Shown here: positions 9,140-16,882 of the stretch, piece after piece
How the letters are laid out: each line of letters starts with the position of its first letter
How positions within the stretch are numbered: the stretch's first letter is position 1
NCBI GenBank assembly: GCA_028288595.1
Contig: JAQBNK010000134.1
Location: forward strand, 1 to 58,974
Origin: Chitinophagaceae bacterium
Lineage (GTDB): Bacteria; Bacteroidota; Bacteroidia; Chitinophagales; Chitinophagaceae
DNA: 58,974 bases
Direction of reading: 5' to 3'
The notes under the pieces: generated by a model
Told to the model about the DNA's origin: nothing
The model's database searches: none
Seen by the model: only the letters and a program-made list of their open reading frames with translations
Translations under genes and position numbers: made by a program

Positions 9140-10531
9140 ATGAAAAAATCCCTCCTTCTTGTTTGTGTACCAGTATTAATAGTGATGGGTTACAAAAACG
9201 TCTCTTTGAAAAAAGCAATCAATGATCCTCCTGCTATTCACTTAATCACCCTCGATCCCGGCCATTTTCATGCATCGCTTGTTCAGAAAACAATGTATCC
9301 TGATGTGGATGCGGTTGTGCATGTATATGCACCTGCAGGGCCGGAACTCCAGGAACATCTTAGTAAAATAAATTTATACAATACGAGAGCCGATGACCCT
9401 ACGCATTGGAAGGAAGATGTTTATACCGGTAATGATTTCATGGAAAGAATGCTGAAAGAGAAAAAAGGAAATGTTGTTGTGATGGCCGGCAATAACAGGA
9501 AGAAAACTGAATATATTTTAAGATCTGTGCAAGCCGGTTTTAATGTGCTCGCAGATAAGCCGATGGCGATTGATAAACATAATTTTGAAATGCTGAAAAC
9601 CGCTTTTCAAACGGCCGAAAAAAATAAAGTGCTGTTGTATGATATCATGACAGAGCGTTACGAAATCACAACCATACTACAGCGGGAACTTTCTTTATTA
9701 CCAGCCGTGTTTGGAAAGTTACAGAAAGGTACAACTGCTGATCCTGCAGTTACAAAAGAAAGTGTGCATCACTTTTATAAATATGTTTCTGGCAGCGTCT
9801 TAACAAGACCACCATGGTTCATGGATGTAAAGCAACAAGGTGAAGGGATAGTCGATGTCACAACGCATCTTGTTGATCTTGTTCAGTGGGAATGTTTTCC
9901 TGAACAGGTAATTGATTACAAAAAAGATATTCAGCTGAACACAGCGAGAAGATGGCCAACAGAAATGGGTGTTAGCCAGTTTAATACTTTGACAAAATTG
10001 AACGGTTTCCCCGCTTATTTCAAAAATGATATTGTGAATGATAGTGTTCTCAAAGTTTACAGTAACGGTGAGATCAATTATACGATCAAAGGTGTTCATG
10101 CTAAAGTTTCTGTAACATGGGCCTACAAAGCGCCTGAAGGTGGCGGTGATACGCATTACTCCATCATGCGGGGTACAAAAACGAATCTTGTTATCAGGCA
10201 GGGTGCTGAACAAAAATATGTTCCTGCTTTATATATTGAACCTTTAAATGCCGGTGATGTTTCTTATGAAAGCGATTTAGTTAAAAGTATTCAACGACTT
10301 CAGACCAAATATCCCGGTATCGATCTTAAGAAAACTGCAAAAGGATGGGAAGTAATAATTCCTGAAAAATATAAAGAGGGACATGAGGCACATTTCGGAA
10401 GAGTAATGGAAAAATATCTTCAGTATTTAAAAGCAGGCAAGTTGCCTTCATGGGAAGTTCCGAATATGATCGCTAAATATTATACAACAACAAATGCGCT
10501 TGACATGGCTCAAAAAAACAAAACGAGATAA
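9140..10531 (+). CDS. Exported Gfo/Idh/MocA-type oxidoreductase with 'putative oxidoreductase C-terminal' domain
   Basis: 463 residues with an N-terminal hydrophobic signal (KKSLLLVCVPVLIVMGY). The N-terminal Rossmann-like half begins IHLITLDPGHFHASLV, an atypical dinucleotide loop compared with GxGxxG, and includes NVLADKPMAIDKHNF, the equivalent of the family's EKP motif. The C-terminal half has the WFMDVKQQGEGIVDVTTHLVDLVQW segment of this subfamily. Gfo/Idh/MocA proteins oxidise or reduce sugars using NAD(P), often bound very tightly. An exported copy implies action on sugars outside the cytosol. It is the first gene of a six-gene same-strand run (9140-16237) made largely of exported sugar enzymes. 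The substrate is unknown. Confidence 0.82.
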   Translation: MKKSLLLVCVPVLIVMGYKNVSLKKAINDPPAIHLITLDPGHFHASLVQKTMYPDVDAVVHVYAPAGPELQEHLSKINLYNTRADDPTHWKEDVYTGNDFMERMLKEKKGNVVVMAGNNRKKTEYILRSVQAGFNVLADKPMAIDKHNFEMLKTAFQTAEKNKVLLYDIMTERYEITTILQRELSLLPAVFGKLQKGTTADPAVTKESVHHFYKYVSGSVLTRPPWFMDVKQQGEGIVDVTTHLVDLVQWECFPEQVIDYKKDIQLNTARRWPTEMGVSQFNTLTKLNGFPAYFKNDIVNDSVLKVYSNGEINYTIKGVHAKVSVTWAYKAPEGGGDTHYSIMRGTKTNLVIRQGAEQKYVPALYIEPLNAGDVSYESDLVKSIQRLQTKYPGIDLKKTAKGWEVIIPEKYKEGHEAHFGRVMEKYLQYLKAGKLPSWEVPNMIAKYYTTTNALDMAQKNKTR

Positions 10532-10569
10532 CATCATTCAAAAATATTTTCACTTCTAAAAAATCAACA

Positions 10570-11928
10570 ATGTCAGATTCACGCAGGAAATTTATCAAAG
10601 ATTCAGCAAAGGCCTCTGCCGCTGTGTACCTCGGGTCGCTTGGCTTCAGTGCAAAAAGTTATGCCCGCATTATCGGATCAAATGACAGGGTAAGAGTAGG
10701 TGTGGTCGGTTTTTCTGATCGTCACCGCAGTTCGCATCTCCCTTCATTTATGAATCATTACAAAGAACTCAATTTTGATGTTGTTGCCGTTTCAGATATC
10801 TGGAAAAAAAGAAGGGAAGAAGGTGTTGCTGCATGGAAAGAAAAAATGGGACATGATATTACGGCCTGCCGCAATAACGAAGAAATGTATAATGGTAAAA
10901 TGGTTGATGCTGTTTTTATCAGCACTGCAGATTTCCAGCATGCAACGCACGCCATTGAAGCAGTAAGGGCTGGTTGCGATGCCTATGTAGAAAAACCGTT
11001 TGCTGAAACGATGGAGGATAACAGGGCCGCACTGAAAGCGATCAAAGGTTCTGACAGAATTGTTCAAATTGGTTCTCAGCGAAGAAGCGGTTCTAATTAC
11101 TGGGCTGCAGATAATTTTATTAAATCAGGTAAGTTTGGGCCCATCACTATGGTTGAATTAACATGGAACGTTAACCAGCCGGGACGCTGGCGCAGACCGG
11201 CTTTGGTGGCACAGTTAAAAGAAAGCGATACGGACTGGAAAAGATTTTTAGTGAATCGTCCGTACGAAAATTTCGATCCGAGAAAATATTTAGAGTATCG
11301 TTTGTTCTGGCCTTATTCATCTGGTCTTCCGGGACAATGGATGAGTCACCAGATCGATACCGTGCATTGGTTTAGTGGTTTAAAACATCCGAGAAGTGTG
11401 GTTGCCAATGGTGGCATTTATATGTGGAAAGATGGCCGCCGTAACTGGGATACAATTACTGCTGTATTTGATTACGGCCCGGAGAATGATCCTTCAACCG
11501 GTTTCCAGGTAACCTTTAGTTCACGCATGCACAATGGGGATGAAAGACCAGCGGAAGTTTATTATTCTAACGGCGGAGAATTAAATCTCATCACAAATAA
11601 AATTTCTCCAACAGGCGGGTTAACAAAACGCTTTGCTGATGAAATGAAAATGCAGCCGAACTTATTGCCCGAGCAAAGTCTTGTTACTGAAAATGTGCAG
11701 GTAGTTGCTTCAGCAAACACGGGTGCTGATAAATTAACCAATGCGCACGTGCGTAACTGGATGGAATGCGTTCGCAGCCGCAAAACGCCGAATGCGCCTG
11801 TGGAAGCGGGTTACGCACATTCAATCGCCAATATTATGACAACCGCTGCCGCGCATACAGGTTTAAAAGCAACGTTTGATGAAAGAACTCAGGAAGTAAT
11901 GGTGGGAGGGAAGCCGTTTAAATACTAA
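10570..11928 (+). CDS. Gfo/Idh/MocA-family oxidoreductase with twin-arginine signal
   Basis: 452 residues. The N-terminus has SRRKFIKDSAKASAA, a Tat-type signal that suggests export after folding with bound cofactor. The Rossmann segment is VRVGVVGFSD and the catalytic EKP motif is in YVEKPFAET at about residues 140-148, followed by IVQIGSQRRS. The C-terminal alpha/beta domain includes SGLPGQWMSHQIDTVHWF, where the His residues fit the family's catalytic helix. It starts 38 nt after the previous oxidoreductase gene. The two may act in sequence on the same imported glycan. Specific chemistry is not determinable from sequence. Confidence 0.88.
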   Translation: MSDSRRKFIKDSAKASAAVYLGSLGFSAKSYARIIGSNDRVRVGVVGFSDRHRSSHLPSFMNHYKELNFDVVAVSDIWKKRREEGVAAWKEKMGHDITACRNNEEMYNGKMVDAVFISTADFQHATHAIEAVRAGCDAYVEKPFAETMEDNRAALKAIKGSDRIVQIGSQRRSGSNYWAADNFIKSGKFGPITMVELTWNVNQPGRWRRPALVAQLKESDTDWKRFLVNRPYENFDPRKYLEYRLFWPYSSGLPGQWMSHQIDTVHWFSGLKHPRSVVANGGIYMWKDGRRNWDTITAVFDYGPENDPSTGFQVTFSSRMHNGDERPAEVYYSNGGELNLITNKISPTGGLTKRFADEMKMQPNLLPEQSLVTENVQVVASANTGADKLTNAHVRNWMECVRSRKTPNAPVEAGYAHSIANIMTTAAAHTGLKATFDERTQEVMVGGKPFKY

Positions 11929-11936
11929 ATTAAATC

Positions 11937-12003
11937 AAGTCAAAATTCAAAAGTCAAAAAAGAACCCAACCGATTTTGAATCTTTACTTTTGAATTTTGA
12001 CTT
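11937..12003. repeat. AT-rich inverted-repeat element, copy A
   Basis: Perfect 18-bp arms: AAGTCAAAATTCAAAAGT at 11937-11954 and its reverse complement at 11986-12003. The loop contains AAAAAGAAC followed by CAACCG. A second element with similar arms and a similar loop lies at 16242-16298, so this looks like a dispersed intergenic hairpin family. It abuts the start of the next gene. Confidence 0.8.
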
Positions 12004-12011
12004 ATATGATC

Positions 12012-13043
12012 ATGAAGAAAATAATTGTTCTTAGTGTCATTTTATCAGCCGCAACATTTTCGTTTGCACAAAAAGGTTTTGAGATCATCGAAAAAAAAGA
12101 TCAGAAGCAGGTTGATGTTTTATACAATAAAAAACTGCTCACCGCTTATTGTTATTATGATTCCGTAAGAAAGCCAATTCTTTTTCCCGTTAATACAGTT
12201 GATGGAGTAACAGTAACAAGGGGTTTTCCACTTGCATCCAGAGCCGGAGAACGAACTGACCATCCGCATCACAATGGTATCTGGCTGAATTATGAATCTG
12301 TAAATGGTCTTGACTTCTGGAATAATTCAACAGCTATCGCTCTGGAAAAAAGGAATATGTATGGGACAATTTATCATCAGAAAATTATTAACAAACAAAC
12401 CGGCAAAGACAATGCTTCTTTAACAACAACGGCTATTTGGGTAAGGCCTGATAAAAAAATATTGCTGAATGAACAGACCACTTTTCTTTTTAGTGTTCGC
12501 GGCAATGATTTCATTTTTGACCGTAAAACAACTTTAACCGCGACTGATACTACGGTTTATTTTAAGGATACAAAGGATGGAATGATAGCGATAAGAGTTG
12601 CAAGAGAACTGGAACTTCCATCAAAGGAAAAATCAAATTTTGTTGATGACAAAGGAAATATAACAACAGTTGCAGCCAGCGGTAATGATGTTACAGGAAT
12701 GTATTATGGGAGCACTGGTTTAAAAGGCGACTCGGTTTGGAGCAGTAAAGGTCCGTGGACAATTCTTACAGGAAAGAAAGATGGAAAAGACATTACCATT
12801 GCGATGATTGATCATCCTTCCAATGTTGGTTATCCTACTTACTGGCATGCGAGGGGATATGGATTGTTTGCAGCCAACCCCCTGGGAAGAAAAATATTCA
12901 GTAATGGGACAGAAGAATTAAATTTTAAATTGATGCCGGGTCAATCAACAACATTTCGTTACCGGTTCATTATTCATTCCGGAAAAGTTTTCACAAAAGA
13001 ACAAATGAATACGGAGGCCGCAGCCTTTGCTTCATCCAAATAA
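12012..13043 (+). CDS. DUF6807 (PmoA-annotated) secreted protein
   Basis: About 343 residues with a clear signal peptide (MKKIIVLSVILSAATFSFAQ). The frame opens earlier at TTG 11997 and ATG 12006, but those add only a few residues inside a hairpin repeat, so 12012 (or 12006) is preferred. The body matches the family often mislabelled 'methane oxygenase PmoA' (DUF6807): FPLASRAGERTDHPHHNGIWLNYESVNGLDFWN, MIDHPSNVGYPTYWHARGYGLFAANPLGR, and a C-terminal LMPGQSTTFRYRFIIHSG. The fold is probably a beta-sandwich with conserved His residues. Members recur beside Gfo/Idh/MocA genes in Bacteroidetes and are thought to act in glycan metabolism, but no reaction is established as far as I know. Confidence 0.82.
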   Translation: MKKIIVLSVILSAATFSFAQKGFEIIEKKDQKQVDVLYNKKLLTAYCYYDSVRKPILFPVNTVDGVTVTRGFPLASRAGERTDHPHHNGIWLNYESVNGLDFWNNSTAIALEKRNMYGTIYHQKIINKQTGKDNASLTTTAIWVRPDKKILLNEQTTFLFSVRGNDFIFDRKTTLTATDTTVYFKDTKDGMIAIRVARELELPSKEKSNFVDDKGNITTVAASGNDVTGMYYGSTGLKGDSVWSSKGPWTILTGKKDGKDITIAMIDHPSNVGYPTYWHARGYGLFAANPLGRKIFSNGTEELNFKLMPGQSTTFRYRFIIHSGKVFTKEQMNTEAAAFASSK

Positions 13044-13050
13044 TTGATCT

Positions 13051-14076
13051 GTGGTAAAGAAAGTCTGGATGCAAAGAGGTTTAACGATATTGATAGGGAT
13101 TGTTTTTTTACAGTTCACGAATTACCCGGGCAAAAAAACTTTTTATATTGAAGGAGCTACCCAGGGCACTACCTATCATATAACTTATTTCGCAGAAGAA
13201 GGTTTTGTTTCAAAAGTTGATATAGATGACCAACTGTCTAAGATCGATAGCTCGCTTTCAATTTACCAGCCCTATTCTTTGATATCACAATTCAATAACT
13301 CATCGGCAGGAATTCAAATCGATTCAAACTTTGCAGAAGTTATTAAGAAGTCGATCGGGATATTTAATGACACTGGCGGGGCGTTCGATATTACTGTGCA
13401 GCCATTGGTACAGGCCTGGGGTTTTGGAGTGAATAAAGAAAATATTTTGCCGGACTCACAAAAGATCCATTCGATTTTAAATTGTGTAGGTACCAATAAA
13501 ATTCAACTTCAAAACAACAGCTTAAAAAAAGATCTGCCTTGTATTCATATCGATGTAAACGGGATTGCGCAGGGATATACGGTAGATGTGCTGGCGGCCC
13601 TGCTTGAGAAAAAAAATATTGACAATTATCTTGTTGAAGTCGGGGGCGAAATTCGTGTGAGAGGTCGTAAACCAGGAGGAGAAAAAATGACGATAGGCAT
13701 AGAGTCTCCACTGAAAGATGAATTTGATGCCCAGTCAATAAAAACATTTATTCACACGGAATATGGCGCAATAACTACATCGGGGAACTATCGGAAATTT
13801 TATGAGAGTGGTGGCAGAAAGATTTCACATTTAATTGATCCGGCCTCAGGTTATCCTGTTCAAAATGAATTGATAAGCGTAACCGTTTATGCAAAAGATG
13901 CAATAACTGCAGATGGTTATGATAATGCCTTGATGGTCTTCGGGTTAAGTAAATCGTTTCAATTTTTAAAAAATCATCCCGGCCTGGAAGCCTATTTTAT
14001 TTATCATACACCAGGAGGAGGCATAGCTGATACCGCTACCGGGGGATTTTATAAATTGATGAACGCCGGCATGTGA
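13051..14076 (+). CDS. apbE: FAD:protein FMN transferase (ApbE family), exported
   Basis: 341 residues from GTG 13051, or 335 from ATG 13069. The N-terminal hydrophobic stretch (LTILIGIVFLQF) indicates export. ApbE enzymes attach FMN covalently to a Thr/Ser in a D-x-x-(S/T)-G-A-T motif of extracytoplasmic proteins, using FAD. Family marks are VNGIAQGYTVDVLA at about residue 168, VEVGGEIRVRG, ITTSGNYR, HLIDPASGYPV at about 260, and the Mg-binding ITADGYDNALMVFG at about 286. The gene starts 7 nt after DUF6807 and 54 nt before a twin-arginine oxidoreductase that carries a matching D-G-V-T-G-A-T sequence. No NqrC, RnfG or FMN-bind-domain protein is nearby, so its local target is open. Confidence 0.92.
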   Translation: MVKKVWMQRGLTILIGIVFLQFTNYPGKKTFYIEGATQGTTYHITYFAEEGFVSKVDIDDQLSKIDSSLSIYQPYSLISQFNNSSAGIQIDSNFAEVIKKSIGIFNDTGGAFDITVQPLVQAWGFGVNKENILPDSQKIHSILNCVGTNKIQLQNNSLKKDLPCIHIDVNGIAQGYTVDVLAALLEKKNIDNYLVEVGGEIRVRGRKPGGEKMTIGIESPLKDEFDAQSIKTFIHTEYGAITTSGNYRKFYESGGRKISHLIDPASGYPVQNELISVTVYAKDAITADGYDNALMVFGLSKSFQFLKNHPGLEAYFIYHTPGGGIADTATGGFYKLMNAGM

Positions 14077-14130
14077 GAATTCAGCAGACTAACTTAATTT
14101 ACAAACCGGTTAATACCAGCATTAAGAATT

Positions 14131-15339
14131 ATGAGCAGAAGAAAATTTATTAAACAAAGCTTTTTGGCTACAGGTGGATTATTGCTGCATGCTGAAATGC
14201 TGAAAGCCTTTTCGGGTACGGAGTTGGAAGGGAAAATAAATATCGGTGTGATTGGTTGTGGCGACAGGGGTAAGGGCCTTATGGAAATAATGAAACAGTT
14301 GCCTGGTCAATTTAATATCATCGCTGTTTGTGATGTCCTTGATTTTCGTTTAACTGAAGCCCAGAAAATCGAATCCTCTCCCCAGTTAAAATTATACAAA
14401 GAATATAAACAGCTTCTTGATAATAAATCTATCCAGGCTGTTGCGATAGCAGTTCCATTAAATATGCATTATGAAATTGCTGCCGCCTCTCTCCAGGCTG
14501 GTAAACATGTGTACCTGGAAAAGACAATGACCTATAATATTCCGCAGGCTGAAAATTTAGTGAGCCTCGTAAAAAAATATCCTTCGCAAACGTTCCAGGT
14601 GGGCCACCAGTATCGATATACACCTTTATATTTTAAGGTAAAGGAGATGATCGAAAAAGGATATCTCGGTAAAGTAACGCAGATCGATTGCCGGTGGGAT
14701 CGTAACTGGAACTGGAAGAGACCCATACCTGATCCTTCACTCGAAAGAAAGATCAACTGGAGAATGTATAGAGAGTATTCAGGGGGATTACCGGCAGAGT
14801 TATTATCGCACCAGATCGATTTTATTAACTGGGCTTTTGCAACGCATCCCGATGAAATATTCGGAACAGGTGGTATAGATTTTTATAAAGACGGGAGAGA
14901 AACATATGATAATGTACAGGTGATGCTGCGGTATAAAAAAGAAGGCATGATCGGAAACTTTGGAGCAACCTGCGGGAATGCAAGGGATGGTTATCTGTTT
15001 AAGTTAAAGGGAACGAAAGGAACCATTTCTCTATTGGTAAATGAAGGAATTTATTACCCGGAGGCGCAGCAGAAAAAAGAACTTCAAACGGTAGACGGAG
15101 TTACCGGTGCAACAAAAATTACCTGGAACAAAGATGGCGGCATTCCTATTTTAACAGAACCCGCAAAAGATGGTACATGGTATGCGTTGAATGATTTTTA
15201 TAGATCAGTTTTTAGCATGGAGCAGCCAACAGCGAATGTAATTACCGGCGCTACGACAGCAGTCTGTGTGCATTTAGCTAACCATGCTATCTACAATCAC
15301 ACGATCGAGAACTGGAACCCGGCATACAATTTCTCATAA
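14131..15339 (+). CDS. Gfo/Idh/MocA-family oxidoreductase with twin-arginine signal and a TGAT motif
   Basis: 402 residues. The Tat-type signal is SRRKFIKQSFLATGG. The Rossmann fold is classical: INIGVIGCGDRGKG with GxGxxG, then VYLEKTMTYN (EK motif), QVGHQYRYTP, and the C-terminal GLPAELLSHQIDFINWAF helix. At residues 322-328 it has D-G-V-T-G-A-T, which matches the ApbE flavinylation consensus, with Thr325 as candidate acceptor. The preceding gene is ApbE. Covalent FMN on this fold has no precedent known to me, so this is a hypothesis. A second N-V-I-T-G-A-T at 369-375 lies in a helix typical of the family and is less convincing. Confidence 0.87.
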   Translation: MSRRKFIKQSFLATGGLLLHAEMLKAFSGTELEGKINIGVIGCGDRGKGLMEIMKQLPGQFNIIAVCDVLDFRLTEAQKIESSPQLKLYKEYKQLLDNKSIQAVAIAVPLNMHYEIAAASLQAGKHVYLEKTMTYNIPQAENLVSLVKKYPSQTFQVGHQYRYTPLYFKVKEMIEKGYLGKVTQIDCRWDRNWNWKRPIPDPSLERKINWRMYREYSGGLPAELLSHQIDFINWAFATHPDEIFGTGGIDFYKDGRETYDNVQVMLRYKKEGMIGNFGATCGNARDGYLFKLKGTKGTISLLVNEGIYYPEAQQKKELQTVDGVTGATKITWNKDGGIPILTEPAKDGTWYALNDFYRSVFSMEQPTANVITGATTAVCVHLANHAIYNHTIENWNPAYNFS

Positions 15340-15376
15340 ATTGATTCATTATTATTCCACTTATAAATCAAACAAA

Positions 15377-16237
15377 GTGATAAAGATTGCAAAATTAGCT
15401 CTCGTGATTTTTCTTCTTGTTTTTTCTGTTACAGATACGAGTGCTCAAAGAAAGAAACCACTTTTTGAAGGCTACCCGGGAGTAGTTTCTTATACCTACC
15501 GGAAAGCATTTGAGAAAGATGTGGCTGCAACGCTGGATGTAGTAAAACGCAATGGATTTACAGATATAGAGTTCTCAAATTTATTTGGTAAAACAGCGCA
15601 GGAGTTAAGAACAATGTTAGATGAAAGAGGTTTAAAATGCTCTTCCTTCGGCGTAAGCTATCCTGATCTTGTAAACAAAACTGCAGAGGTTGCTCAGAAT
15701 GCAAAAACGCTAGGTGCAGAATATGTGCGTGTGGCTGGTATTCCGCATAGCGAAGTAATGACGGTGGAAGAAATGCAGAAAGCAGTAGAGGATTTCAATC
15801 GTGTTGGGAAAATATTAAAAGATCAATACGGCCTTACTTTTATTTATCATAACCATGGGTTTGAATTTCAGCCTTATAAAGACGGAACTTTGTATGATTA
15901 CCTGGTTACACAAACAGATCCGAAATATGTAAGCCTGGAACTGGATATTTTATGGGCATTTTTCCCGGGCCAGGATCCTGCAGCATTATTGGATAAATAT
16001 GGCAGCCGTTACAAAACCATGCACTTAAAAGATCTGAAAAAAGGAGTGGAGCGGGGAAGTTTATCCGGCGGAACAGACCAGAATAATGACGTAGCCTTAG
16101 GAACGGGCCAGATCGACATTCCTGCAGTCTTAAAAGCGGCAAAAAAAGCAGGAATAAAGCACTATTATATTGAAGACGAAAGCTCCAATATCGAGACGCA
16201 GGTGCCACAGACGATAGCTTATATAAAGAGCCTGTAA
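15377..16237 (+). CDS. Exported sugar phosphate isomerase/epimerase-like TIM-barrel protein
   Basis: About 286 residues from GTG 15377, which begins the signal peptide (IKIAKLALVIFLLVFSVTDTSAQ). The frame also has an ATG at 15284, but that overlaps the preceding gene by 56 nt and puts 31 non-signal residues first. The xylose-isomerase-like TIM barrel is shown by FTDIEFSNLFG, YVRVAGIPHSEV, FIYHNHGFEFQPY, YVSLELDILWAFFPGQDPAALLDKYGSRYKTMHLKDLKKG and the closing HYYIEDESS; the Glu/Asp/His set fits the metal site. Exported relatives in Bacteroidetes sit beside Gfo/Idh/MocA enzymes and are thought to act on (keto)glycosides. The reaction is unassigned. Confidence 0.83.
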   Translation: MIKIAKLALVIFLLVFSVTDTSAQRKKPLFEGYPGVVSYTYRKAFEKDVAATLDVVKRNGFTDIEFSNLFGKTAQELRTMLDERGLKCSSFGVSYPDLVNKTAEVAQNAKTLGAEYVRVAGIPHSEVMTVEEMQKAVEDFNRVGKILKDQYGLTFIYHNHGFEFQPYKDGTLYDYLVTQTDPKYVSLELDILWAFFPGQDPAALLDKYGSRYKTMHLKDLKKGVERGSLSGGTDQNNDVALGTGQIDIPAVLKAAKKAGIKHYYIEDESSNIETQVPQTIAYIKSL

Positions 16238-16241
16238 TAAT

Positions 16242-16298
16242 TCAAAAGTCAAAATTCAAAAAGAACAAACCGCTCTTTTTTTGAATTTTGACTTTTGA
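16242..16298. repeat. AT-rich inverted-repeat element, copy B
   Basis: Arms of 21 bp (TCAAAAGTCAAAATTCAAAAA-type, 16242-16262 and 16278-16298) around a loop with AAAGAAC and AAACCG. Arm and loop resemble copy A at 11937. It lies just after the stop of the + gene and before the convergent - gene, where it could act as a terminator. Confidence 0.8.
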
Positions 16299-16309
16299 CT
16301 TCTTCCGTG

Positions 16310-16717
16310 TTAATTAAATAAATGATGCTGCTTTAATTTTTTACTCACTTCAGCGTGAACAGATCCGCCCGACTTAACTAAATTAAATAATTTTACAGGC
16401 GAGAGATAGGCCATGTATTTTAAATGTTGTTGTCTTTCCTGTGGTGTTGCAATCAGGAGGAAAGTTGCTTTCCAATCAATCTTGCTTTCAGGACAAAATT
16501 CATGAATTTGCGAAGCGATCTCATATAATTCATCAACAGAAAAAAGACCACTGTGTTTTAAAAGGAGTAGTTGGTAAGAAATATGATTGTCTGCAATGTT
16601 TGTCTCTTTGCCAATGAAACGATAAGAAAGAAAATAAAAAATTCCTTCGCGGTTAGTAATTTTAAGTCCTTTTTCTGAAGCAGCAATTTTAAACAGGTTG
16701 CCAGTTTCGATTACCAT
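16310..16717 (-). CDS. Hypothetical protein, unknown family
   Basis: About 135 residues from the ATG at 16717. The frame extends to 16795, but a good -7 element (16781-16788) lies inside that extension, which argues for the shorter start. The protein has no signal peptide and no TM segment. It is mixed alpha/beta, begins MVIETGNLFKIAASEKGLKI and has a basic C-terminus. I recognise no domain. It converges on the TIM-barrel gene and has the same orientation as the GH127 gene upstream of it. A reading as a remote immunity or regulatory protein cannot be supported. Confidence 0.6.
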   Translation of the reverse strand: MVIETGNLFKIAASEKGLKITNREGIFYFLSYRFIGKETNIADNHISYQLLLLKHSGLFSVDELYEIASQIHEFCPESKIDWKATFLLIATPQERQQHLKYMAYLSPVKLFNLVKSGGSVHAEVSKKLKQHHLFN

Positions 16718-16780
16718 ATTTTCAAATTCATTCCAGATATAAGATAGAATTAAAAGGGGGTATGCTGCATTCCGATGTTG

Positions 16781-16788
16781 CAAAGTTA
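16781..16788 (-). promoter_or_regulatory. Bacteroidetes -7 promoter element
   Basis: On the - strand the bases read TAACTTTG, an exact TAnnTTTG. No TTTG at the ideal -33 distance is clear. It would start a transcript about 55 nt before the ATG at 16717. Confidence 0.45.
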
Positions 16789-16882
16789 TGCACATTCAAA
16801 ACCCTTCTTCAGTTACAACAGGTTACAGGTTTTACTTCTTAATATGGGTGAAGAATAATGGCGGTAGTTATATAAAAATTCT

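Noticed and set aside
15235-15255. Second N-V-I-T-G-A-T in the 14131 protein as a flavinylation site
   Set aside because: It falls in the C-terminal helix where many Gfo/Idh/MocA proteins have a similar V-x-T-G-x-x-x-x-A pattern, so it is probably structural.
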